DNA of 32,389 bases from a virus: positions 1-32,389 of the IMG/VR virus record IMGVR_UViG_3300009104_000072; one strand, 5' to 3'. Shown here piece by piece: positions 24,738 to 29,141 of the stretch; position 1 is the first letter of the stretch; each line of letters begins with the position of its first letter. Under the pieces are notes generated by a model. The model saw only the letters and a program-made list of their open reading frames with translations, did no database searches and was not told the origin of the DNA. A program made the position numbers and the translations under genes.

Positions 24738-24752
24738 GTGACATGGTGTCAC
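24738..24752 (+). promoter_or_regulatory. Leader hairpin after element B
   Basis: GTGACA and TGTCAC form a 6-bp stem with a TGG loop two bases after the element. An open TACACAGAGAACATAACACA stretch and AGGAG then lead to the ATG at 24782. An upstream in-frame ATG at 24743 lies in this hairpin and has no ribosome site, so it is not used as the start. Confidence 0.6.
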
Positions 24753-24781
24753 TACACAGAGAACATAACACAGGAGATAAC

Positions 24782-25024
24782 ATGGCAAACAAAAGCAACA
24801 CTATCACCTTAAGAGACTGGAAGAGCAGAATGAATAAAGCCAGTCTTACAGAATGTGATGAAGTTCTAGATAAGATTGCTAAGGCTAAGTCAAATAGTAA
24901 CTCAGACTACCTTTCAATTCAAGCCAACCTTAAATGGACAGACTTAGAAGGTTGGGTAAGTGATAGAAAACGACACATTCACTTTTTGTCCGATTTGCTC
25001 GGATGGGAAGGAGGTATTGAGTGA
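24782..25024 (+). CDS. Unknown 80-aa helical protein
   Basis: The start at 24782 follows CACAGGAG by 7 nt, so the longer 93-aa reading is rejected. The protein begins MANKSNTITLRDWKSRMNKA and continues with charged helices (ECDEVLDKIAKAKS; DRKRHIHFLSDLLG) and no recognised domain. Its final bases are shared with the next gene in a GTGA overlap, so the two proteins are coupled in translation and may form a complex. The small size and early-operon position fit an accessory or host-takeover gene, which is inference. Confidence 0.65.
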   Translation: MANKSNTITLRDWKSRMNKASLTECDEVLDKIAKAKSNSNSDYLSIQANLKWTDLEGWVSDRKRHIHFLSDLLGWEGGIE

Positions 25025-25317
25025 TTCAAAAAAGTAAAGTCAAAAAGCTGATTAATTCTAATGGATTATCGGTGAGCTCACAGTCTTATGACTCTATCGA
25101 GCGTGTCGTAGCTGAGGTTATAGATCAGCTATGCGATAACGTCCGAGAAGACAATATGAAGACGCTCATGCCACATCACTGTGTTCTTAGGCACAAAACG
25201 GTGACTGAGAAAGCTCCAAAAGATGGAGTCAATCTTAAGCCACAGTTTTACAAGTGGGCTAGGACAGTGCAAGACTTCTGCCACGAACAGGCTACAATCC
25301 TGTCGAAAGAAGTCTAA
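25021..25317 (+). CDS. Possible histone-fold protein
   Basis: Starting at GTG in a GTGA overlap, the 98-aa protein has an N-terminal half that resembles a single histone fold. It has a short helix (KVKKLINSNGL), a loop with SVSS, a long central helix (SYDSIERVVAEVIDQLCDNV) and then R-E-D-N-M-K-T-L-M-P-H-H, close to the (R/K)-(K/R)-T-(V/L)-x-P-x-x-(V/C) ending of archaeal-histone-like domains. The C-terminal 40 residues are an extra helical part. A DNA-binding or coupling-factor role with its neighbour is possible. The fold is judged by eye. The stop codon (25315-25317) contributes the first base of element C. Confidence 0.5.
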   Translation: MIQKSKVKKLINSNGLSVSSQSYDSIERVVAEVIDQLCDNVREDNMKTLMPHHCVLRHKTVTEKAPKDGVNLKPQFYKWARTVQDFCHEQATILSKEV

Positions 25318-25360
25318 GGATAGTTTGGAATTTGGGGAGGTTCGATTCCTCCCCTATCCT
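25317..25360 (+). ncRNA. tRNA-like element C, no anticodon arm
   Basis: AGGATA (25317-25322) pairs with TATCCT (25355-25360). GGGGAGG/CCTCCCC closes a T arm with the exact loop TTCGATT (25341-25347). These make 13 continuous pairs. The segment between acceptor and T arm (GTTTGGAATTT) keeps TGG, as in a D loop, but has only a weak hairpin. Stem sequences differ completely from element B yet pair perfectly. The element begins at the last base of the upstream stop codon. Confidence 0.75.
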
Positions 25361-25361
25361 C

Positions 25362-25379
25362 AAGGACAATTAAGTCCTT
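25362..25379 (+). promoter_or_regulatory. Leader hairpin after element C
   Basis: AAGGAC and GTCCTT pair around the loop AATTAA. Elements D and E have the same loop with AAAGGC/GCCTTT, so the stem shows compensatory change. TACACAAAAAACAGAAAGGAG follows as open leader up to the ATG at 25406. Confidence 0.7.
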
Positions 25380-25405
25380 ACACAAAAAACAGAAAGGAGT
25401 TGCTG

Positions 25406-25645
25406 ATGCAATTCACTCAAGTTGATAAGCTGTCTTTTACCCCAAGAGGAATAAAGAAGGGCACACTGAGAAAACGTACATGGATGAATAGGCTAAAAGT
25501 CGGCGAGGCTAAGGTCTATAAATCGACATCACCTATCATCCTGAATAGGTTGAGGAATCAGGTGTCAAGATTCAACAAGCTTAACGGCAAGAAACTTTCG
25601 GTAAGATCACTTGCTGAAGGAGGATTTGCTGTAATCAGAGTATAG
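25406..25645 (+). CDS. Unknown basic 79-aa protein
   Basis: The start at 25406 has AAGGAG 7 nt upstream; the longer 140-aa reading runs through the preceding gene and element and is rejected. The protein (MQFTQVDKLSFTPRGIKKGT start) is basic throughout, with KRTWMNRLKVGEAKVYKST and LNRLRNQVSRFNKLNGKKL, and ends SLAEGGFAVIRV. It could bind nucleic acid, in style like a small beta-alpha regulatory or AP2-like fragment, but no family is recognised. It has its own tRNA-like leader, so it is translated independently of its neighbours. Confidence 0.65.
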   Translation: MQFTQVDKLSFTPRGIKKGTLRKRTWMNRLKVGEAKVYKSTSPIILNRLRNQVSRFNKLNGKKLSVRSLAEGGFAVIRV

Positions 25646-25657
25646 CAAGTTGGATGT

Positions 25658-25701
25658 AGGGTATCTTGGAGTTTAGGTGGGTTCGATTCCCGCCATACCC
25701 T
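25658..25701 (+). ncRNA. tRNA-like element D, no anticodon arm
   Basis: AGGGTAT (25658-25664) pairs with ATACCCT (25695-25701). GGTGGG/CCCGCC (with one G-U pair) closes a T arm with the loop TTCGATT (25682-25688), again 13 continuous pairs. The connector CTTGGAGTTTA keeps TTGG. The upstream stop codon is 12 nt ahead, so a terminating ribosome would cover the 5' strand. Confidence 0.75.
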
Positions 25702-25702
25702 C

Positions 25703-25720
25703 AAAGGCAATTAAGCCTTT
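25703..25720 (+). promoter_or_regulatory. Leader hairpin after element D
   Basis: AAAGGC and GCCTTT pair around AATTAA, one base after the element. ACACAAACAGGAG follows, giving the ribosome site of the gene starting at 25739. Confidence 0.7.
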
Positions 25721-25738
25721 ACACAAACAGGAGCTATT

Positions 25739-25939
25739 ATGAAAGAGACACTATCACGACAAGAATGCTGGGATTATTTATTATCCCAACACAATAATGA
25801 TGTGAGTAAAACAGCCCTAGCGATGTTAGAGGTACTTACAGGTGGAGCGAGTGATTTGTGGGATGATGAGAAACATGAAAGTTTCACATCAGCCCTCATA
25901 AAAAGGTATAATAAAGTAAAAGATAAGGGTCAAGGGTAG
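25739..25939 (+). CDS. Unknown acidic 66-aa helical protein
   Basis: The product MKETLSRQECWDYLLSQHNN continues VSKTALAMLEVLTGGASDLW and ends with a basic tail KRYNKVKDKGQG. It is mostly helical and has no recognised domain. The ribosome site is ACAGGAG, 6-7 nt from the ATG. The end is notable: its codons AAG-GGT-CAA-GGG-TAG form the 5' strand of element E, so the C-terminal residues and stop are fixed partly by RNA pairing. Small acidic proteins in phage early operons are frequent inhibitors of host factors; nothing shows this here. Confidence 0.65.
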   Translation: MKETLSRQECWDYLLSQHNNDVSKTALAMLEVLTGGASDLWDDEKHESFTSALIKRYNKVKDKGQG

Positions 25940-25977
25940 CTTGGTAGCTTGGGAAGGTTCAATTCTTTCCCTACCCT
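25933..25977 (+). ncRNA. tRNA-like element E, no anticodon arm, overlapping a coding end
   Basis: AGGGTA (25933-25938) pairs with TACCCT (25972-25977). GGGAAGG/CTTTCCC (one G-U) closes a T arm with loop TTCAATT (25958-25964). AGCT-TGGT-AGCT can form the D-arm-like hairpin, competing for one acceptor base. The stop codon of the upstream gene (TAG, 25937-25939) lies wholly at the acceptor/D junction, so translation to the end of that gene and folding of the element exclude each other. Confidence 0.72.
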
Positions 25978-25978
25978 C

Positions 25979-25996
25979 AAAGGCAATTAAGCCTTT
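25979..25996 (+). promoter_or_regulatory. Leader hairpin after element E
   Basis: AAAGGC and GCCTTT pair around AATTAA, identical to the hairpin after element D. ACACAAAACAGGAG follows and leads to the ATG at 26017. Confidence 0.7.
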
Positions 25997-26016
25997 ACAC
26001 AAAACAGGAGATTAAC

Positions 26017-26232
26017 ATGAAAAAAAAGAATAAACATATCGATTTGTCACTTAATTGGCAAACTGGTATGAGGTATTTGTTGGTAGTAATCCAAAGTCAC
26101 GCTAATAAATCATTTCTTGAGCAAGACTCAGATGGTGTTTCACCTAGAGATACTGTTAGAGAATTGCTACAGAATTGTGCTCAGGTGGCGGATTTGTATG
26201 TAGATCATATCAAGAAAAGTGAGGTGAAGTGA
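26017..26232 (+). CDS. Unknown 71-aa protein
   Basis: The product begins MKKKNKHIDLSLNWQTGMRY, then LLVVIQSHANKSFLEQDS, and continues with a helical part (RDTVRELLQNCAQVADLYVD) ending HIKKSEVK. No family is recognised. It starts 6-7 nt after ACAGGAG behind element E and ends in a TGATG overlap with the 44-aa zinc-ribbon gene, which in turn overlaps the last gene. The three are one translational unit, perhaps acting together. Confidence 0.65.
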   Translation: MKKKNKHIDLSLNWQTGMRYLLVVIQSHANKSFLEQDSDGVSPRDTVRELLQNCAQVADLYVDHIKKSEVK

Positions 26233-26366
26233 TGGAAGGATATGATATATGCTATGACTGTGAGGAATCTCAAGAATATGGCACAATGAAAGATGTTGAT
26301 ATATTTGAGTTTGATATTTATTGTGATGATTGTTTACCTAAACATCAAGAAAGTGAGGTGGAATAA
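26232..26366 (+). CDS. 44-aa zinc-ribbon-like protein
   Basis: This gene is too short for usual ORF calling. The ATG shares a base with the upstream TGA (TGATG), and its TAA shares a base with the next ATG (TAATG). The protein has two CxxC pairs, CYDC at residues 7-10 and CDDC at 31-34, separated by 20 residues, a zinc ribbon or small treble-clef layout, in a very acidic background (YDIC, DVDIFEFD). Acidic zinc ribbons often make protein contacts rather than bind DNA. No close family is recognised. Confidence 0.65.
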   Translation: MEGYDICYDCEESQEYGTMKDVDIFEFDIYCDDCLPKHQESEVE

Positions 26367-26560
26367 TGCCAATGATCAAGCCTGTGAGCAAGACGATCAG
26401 GGCTTATATTAATAAGCCTACAGAAGATATGCTCAAAGTTAGGGCTGTGCAGATGGGCGTTAGTAAGGAACAGTTGGTAGGATTTATCCTCAAAAGCTGG
26501 TGTGCTCATGCACACACTACTAGCGAACCGTTTAAACAGGCTCAAGCTGAATTAAGCTAG
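26366..26560 (+). CDS. Possible ribbon-helix-helix regulator, last gene of the operon
   Basis: The 64-aa product reads MPMIKPVSKTIRAYINKPTE, then DMLKVRAVQMGVSKEQLVGF, then ILKSWCAHAHT. A short strand (SKTIRAYI) followed by a helix (TEDMLKVRAVQMG), a (V/I)-S-x-x-x turn and a second helix (EQLVGFILKSW) is the order of CopG/Arc-type ribbon-helix-helix proteins. If so it may repress the operon's own promoter. It is coupled to the zinc-ribbon gene and followed by a strong terminator. Confidence 0.5.
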   Translation: MPMIKPVSKTIRAYINKPTEDMLKVRAVQMGVSKEQLVGFILKSWCAHAHTTSEPFKQAQAELS

Positions 26561-26567
26561 GTAAACT

Positions 26568-26604
26568 AAAAGCCCCCTTAGGATTATTCCTTTGGGGGCT
26601 TTTT
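26568..26604 (+). terminator. Rho-independent terminator between convergent operons
   Basis: AAAAGCCCCC pairs with GGGGGCTTTT (10 bp, GC core of six) around a 16-nt loop that has its own AGGA/TCCT stem. A run of seven or more T follows on the plus strand. On the minus strand the same stem is followed by TTTTAG, so it can also stop the convergent replication operon. It marks the end of the plus-strand operon. Confidence 0.85.
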
Positions 26605-26661
26605 TTATTTACATTAGTCAAACCTAGTGCCAACCAAGTCGACTCCACATACTGTTTTTCG

Positions 26662-26973
26662 TCACTTCTTCTGTTGTAAATAAATCTTTCTCATGCGACG
26701 TAGTGCCTCTTCAAGTTCAGATGGACTAATAAAGACATAGCCTTGCTGACGCCGTTCAATATTCCGGACAACGCTCTCCACACAAGCCATTGCACTTTTG
26801 ACTCCAATTTTAGACTGAGCAATAGCGACCCTAGATATGCAATCTTGCCAAGATTTATCCCCACTATAATCAATTCTAAAATCAAAGGGGTCTGCTGGCT
26901 TGAGTTTCTCAAAAGCTTTCGATTTTTTATACGGTATTCGCTTGGATCGTAGACCACTACTTCTTCCACTCAT
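26662..26973 (-). CDS. Unknown 103-aa protein, last gene of the replication operon
   Basis: The protein starts very basic (MSGRSSGLRSKRIPYKKSKA), then has FDFRIDYSGDKSW and helical segments SRVAIAQSKIGVKSAMACVE and SPSELEEALRRMRKIYLQQK. It overlaps the upstream gene by 17 nt, and the bidirectional terminator follows. Its place at the end of the early operon resembles that of late-gene regulators such as lambda Q or phage DNA-binding antiterminators, but no motif confirms that. A DNA-binding role for the basic N-terminus is plausible. Function unassigned. Confidence 0.55.
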   Translation of the reverse strand: MSGRSSGLRSKRIPYKKSKAFEKLKPADPFDFRIDYSGDKSWQDCISRVAIAQSKIGVKSAMACVESVVRNIERRQQGYVFISPSELEEALRRMRKIYLQQKK

Positions 26974-27298
26974 CCTTTAATACCGCCTGAAATATTGCCC
27001 CATAGTTGGTAATGTCCTGAGCCGTATCTTCTAGGCTCTCATTGTTGGGGCTCTGATCTGAGTCTAATATATTTAACAATCTTTGCACTTTATCGTTGAG
27101 TCGTATGGCAACACCTAATAGTGCCAGCCTTTTATTTCCATTCATTGCGATATTACCCATACCATAATCCATTTGCTTTCTAGCCATTAAACGGAAACAT
27201 TCATTAAAATGATCCTTAATGCTGTTCATAAGGGTGGGGTATTCTGTAAGCATATGATCAGTTACGTCTTGTGAATTGTCTTTGACATTTTTCATCAT
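26957..27298 (-). CDS. Nucleotide-modification-associated domain 1 (DUF1599) protein
   Basis: The start at 27298 is chosen because GGAGAG sits 5 nt ahead; the longer 153-aa reading starts inside the neighbour. The 113-aa product has ARKQMDYGMGN, RLALLGVAIRLNDKVQRLLN and NESLEDTAQDITNYGAIFQA. This matches the (K)-x-x-D-Y-G, (R)-(I/L)-x-D-K-x-x-R and E-S-x-x-D-x-x-x-D-(I/L)-x-N-Y series of the family, alpha-helical proteins related in style to MazG-type nucleotide hydrolases. Members occur in phages that alter or clean nucleotide pools. No modified-base synthesis gene is visible beside it. It overlaps its upstream neighbour by 41 nt. Confidence 0.8.
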   Translation of the reverse strand: MMKNVKDNSQDVTDHMLTEYPTLMNSIKDHFNECFRLMARKQMDYGMGNIAMNGNKRLALLGVAIRLNDKVQRLLNILDSDQSPNNESLEDTAQDITNYGAIFQAVLKDEWKK

Positions 27299-27536
27299 GG
27301 TCTCTCCTTTCCTTTCCGTACTTAGGGAAATCGGGATATATGCCCCCATAGATGTAGTCATATACGTTTCCGCACTTGCTACACCACACGAGATGCTTGT
27401 CTCCCAAGTTTTTGTCATAGTTTATATTTGAATAGCCGTCAGGTTTGACTTCCTGAACGACTGATTTTGCTAGTTGGTCTATCACCCATTGGATGCTGTT
27501 TTTTGTAGACCACTTACCCTTTCTTTCACTTGCCAA
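27258..27536 (-). CDS. Unknown small zinc-binding protein
   Basis: The likely start is a TTG at 27536, since GGAG lies 8 nt upstream; a GTG further in is an alternative. The 92-aa protein has a basic helical start and a C-terminal WCSKCGNVYDYIYGG followed by RRDHDEKCQRQF. The CxxC plus later His and Cys form a CCHC-type zinc site. Such short proteins with one finger are frequent in phage replication operons. The start overlaps the 79-aa gene by 55 nt, so start position and translation are less certain than for neighbours. Confidence 0.5.
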   Translation of the reverse strand: MASERKGKWSTKNSIQWVIDQLAKSVVQEVKPDGYSNINYDKNLGDKHLVWCSKCGNVYDYIYGGIYPDFPKYGKERRDHDEKCQRQFTRRN

Positions 27537-27721
27537 AGTTGAATCTCCGTACTTTTTAATCGCTCCACCAATCTATCGACAGGCAAACCTTTTTTTGCCT
27601 TGTCAACGATCAACCTTGTATAAGTGCTCTTTATATGGGTCAAATTGCTCTCAAGCGTTTTTAGTTGTGTAAGCTGTTTGTTCGTGTTCTCTTCCGTTCC
27701 CACTTTCATTCCCACTTTCAT
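27482..27721 (-). CDS. Unknown coiled-coil-like 79-aa protein
   Basis: The product begins MKVGMKVGTEENTNKQLTQL and continues KTLESNLTHIKSTYTRLIVD, then KAKKGLPVDRLVERLKSTEI, forming long amphipathic helices with regular Leu, Ile and Val. No domain is recognised. The start region consists of a perfect 12-nt tandem duplication carrying two ATGs, so either Met could be used. The first 71 nt overlap the end of the upstream gene in another frame. The gene lies in the replication operon; a role as a small partner protein is possible. Confidence 0.55.
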   Translation of the reverse strand: MKVGMKVGTEENTNKQLTQLKTLESNLTHIKSTYTRLIVDKAKKGLPVDRLVERLKSTEIQLWQVKERVSGLQKTASNG

Positions 27722-27887
27722 TCTGACTCTCTACTCCAATTAACAGTAAGTCTCGTTGAATGCGACTTGCCAGTGCATAGTGCTCATCCCTTACGATACT
27801 TGGGTACTTGTAGCCGTATTTTTCAAACACTTGCAGTGCTAACAGTAATACCTCAATCCCCCCATCAGGTAAATCGTATCTATCCAT
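27651..27887 (-). CDS. Unknown 78-aa protein
   Basis: The ATG at 27887 overlaps the HNH gene's TGA (TGATG); a GTG one codon earlier is possible. The product starts MDRYDLPDGGIEVLLLALQV followed by FEKYGYKYPSIVRDEHYALA, and ends in a hydrophilic NESGNESGNG tail encoded by the tandem repeat. The first 55 residues look like a compact helical domain. The sequence is not recognised. It is co-translated with the HNH nuclease gene and may cooperate with it. Confidence 0.55.
   Translation of the reverse strand: MDRYDLPDGGIEVLLLALQVFEKYGYKYPSIVRDEHYALASRIQRDLLLIGVESQNESGNESGNGREHEQTAYTTKNA
27697..27720. repeat. 12-nt tandem duplication at overlapping gene ends
   Basis: TTCCCACTTTCA occurs twice in direct tandem (27697-27708 and 27709-27720). 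Read on the minus strand it codes NESG-NESG-like residues in the upstream gene and MKVG-MKVG in the downstream gene, doubling its start codon. Confidence 0.9.
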
Positions 27888-28309
27888 CACTTACTTCCTT
27901 TTTGTTTTTTTTGTAAATCATTAATCAGGACTTTGATCCTCTCACGTTCCTGAATTTCAAATTCTTTTTTCTTGTATTTTTTCCTATACTGATCTTTGAC
28001 AAATAGTATCTGCTCAATAGTGAAGTGCTGGTGAATGATCCATAATGCCCTGTAAGGGTGCTGATCAATCCATAAATGACAGCCACTACACAGTGCCAAG
28101 CAGTTGTATTCATTCCAGCGCGTCGGTATATGACCTCTACCATAGCCTAAGTGACAGCAGTGTAGCTTTCGGCTTTCTTTACTATTATCTTTGTCAAATT
28201 TCTTTCCACATTTAGGGTTTTGGCACGTCCAGTCTGCCCTATCTCTGATATACTGACTGAATATTCTATCAGTATAGGATCGTTTAATCTTTTTTGTTCT
28301 GTGAAACAT
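27887..28309 (-). CDS. HNH endonuclease
   Basis: The 140-aa protein contains TCQNPKCGKKFD (first zinc Cys pair), then KLHCCHLGYGRGHIPTRW (the first HNH His region), NEYNCLALCSGCHLWIDQHP (the N and final CxxCH). These are the beta-beta-alpha metal finger and the outer Cys4 zinc site of HNH nucleases. A Lys/Arg-rich tail follows. In phage replication operons such nucleases act in recombination, in resolving branched DNA or in packaging; near terS they assist the terminase. Here it is in the replication operon, so recombination is more likely (inference). The start overlaps the 57-aa gene by 26 nt. Confidence 0.8.
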   Translation of the reverse strand: MFHRTKKIKRSYTDRIFSQYIRDRADWTCQNPKCGKKFDKDNSKESRKLHCCHLGYGRGHIPTRWNEYNCLALCSGCHLWIDQHPYRALWIIHQHFTIEQILFVKDQYRKKYKKKEFEIQERERIKVLINDLQKKQKGSK

Positions 28310-28457
28310 CCAGCCTATTCTTTCTTAACTGTGCTCGATATTTCCTACGGACTTTCCTCATTTTTTTGTTGTCGGTTTCTAAATGCGTATAAATCTCGTC
28401 TTCTTCCTCAGGGATGACTTCTACATTGATGAAATGTATAAATTGCGATGCTCTCAT
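28284..28457 (-). CDS. Unknown 57-aa protein with acidic and basic halves
   Basis: This short gene lies between the coiled-coil gene (ATGA overlap at 28457) and the HNH gene (26-nt overlap). The product starts MRASQFIHFINVEVIPEEED, continues EIYTHLETDN and ends with a strongly basic KKMRKVRRKYRAQLRKNRLD. The second half could bind DNA or RNA. The tight overlaps on both sides argue that it is a real gene. Function unknown. Confidence 0.55.
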   Translation of the reverse strand: MRASQFIHFINVEVIPEEEDEIYTHLETDNKKMRKVRRKYRAQLRKNRLDVSQNKKD

Positions 28458-28636
28458 TTGTCCTGATCCATCTCTTCTTTGATCTGATCCACTTCCTGTT
28501 GCAGTTGCTGGATTATTGCTGGGCTACCGTCACCCATTTTCAGCCTTAAAATTTCTCGATGCAATCTGTGATAATTCGTCTCTAAGTTTTGTTGACGTAT
28601 TCTCTCTTTGGCTTGTTCTACGTTTGGTTTTTGCAT
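28454..28636 (-). CDS. Coiled-coil 60-aa protein overlapping the loader gene
   Basis: The ATG at 28636 has AAAGG about 8 nt upstream; a longer reading from 28678 is possible. The product begins MQKPNVEQAKERIRQQNLET and ends IIQQLQQEVDQIKEEMDQDK, typical coiled coil at both ends around a short GDGS turn. The first 107 nt lie inside the end of the helicase-loader-like gene in another frame. Both frames appear coded, but this one is the more protein-like there. It joins the next small gene by an ATGA overlap. Confidence 0.5.
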   Translation of the reverse strand: MQKPNVEQAKERIRQQNLETNYHRLHREILRLKMGDGSPAIIQQLQQEVDQIKEEMDQDK

Positions 28637-29141
28637 TGTCCTTACCTTTCTCATTAAGATATATCTCAGCAAACTCACGCTGTTTTTTGGTTACCAGTTG
28701 TGGGTAGTTGTGATCATTTTCCCTTTCAAACTGTAACTCATTATGCACATTAAAATATCTTGGTATATTGGTAGGCACATCCATACCCGCACTACACTTA
28801 CAGGCGTAAACAATAGTGGTATAATTATTAATTCTCTTGTCACGCTTGGGGCTGATCAGGTACGGCACGTATCCCACTCCCCCACAGTAATAGCAGTCAT
28901 CATAGGCTTGTATCTGTTTCTGCGATCTTTTAATGAGACCTAAACTGTTGATAATTCCCCATAGCTGTTTAATCGTTGGGAACTTGTCCTCATTGTCTCT
29001 AACGTGTTTAAACAACTTCACACTTTTGTCCTGACCTAGCTTATCGAATATCTTTAGGTACTCGTTAAACTGTGCGTCCATCGGTCTCTTGCCGTGCACC
29101 GCGAACATCGTGGTCAGTAAATCTTCATTAGACATACTCAA
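28530..29141 (-). CDS. Helicase-loader-like replication protein
   Basis: The 203-aa protein has an N-terminal helical domain (EDLLTTMFAVHGKRPMDAQF; FNEYLKIFDKLGQDKSVKLF; EDKFPTIKQLWGIIN) resembling the N-terminus of phage helicase loaders such as that of SPP1 (G40P-loader type), with the F-P-T-I-x-x-(L/I) end. A zinc site follows (CYYCGGVGY and later ACKC). It directly follows the initiator gene (14-nt overlap), as lambda P follows O. It would bring host DnaB to the origin. The basic, Ser/Thr-rich last 40 residues overlap another coding frame and may be poorly constrained. Confidence 0.6.
   Translation of the reverse strand: MSMSNEDLLTTMFAVHGKRPMDAQFNEYLKIFDKLGQDKSVKLFKHVRDNEDKFPTIKQLWGIINSLGLIKRSQKQIQAYDDCYYCGGVGYVPYLISPKRDKRINNYTTIVYACKCSAGMDVPTNIPRYFNVHNELQFERENDHNYPQLVTKKQREFAEIYLNEKGKDNAKTKRRTSQRENTSTKLRDELSQIASRNFKAENG

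Noticed and set aside
25223-25405. Long N-terminal extension of the 79-aa basic protein
   Set aside because: The extension overlaps the end of the previous gene and the whole tRNA-like element C; a good AAGGAG site sits before the ATG at 25406.
24689-25977. Canonical tRNA genes at the TTCGATTC motifs
   Set aside because: All copies are only 44-47 nt and have no anticodon arm, no normal D arm in every copy and no encoded CCA. They cannot decode and are described as tRNA-like elements.
23442-25996. Rho-independent terminators between the plus-strand genes
   Set aside because: The hairpins are not followed by U runs, and the downstream genes have no promoters of their own. The only good terminator is at 26568-26604.
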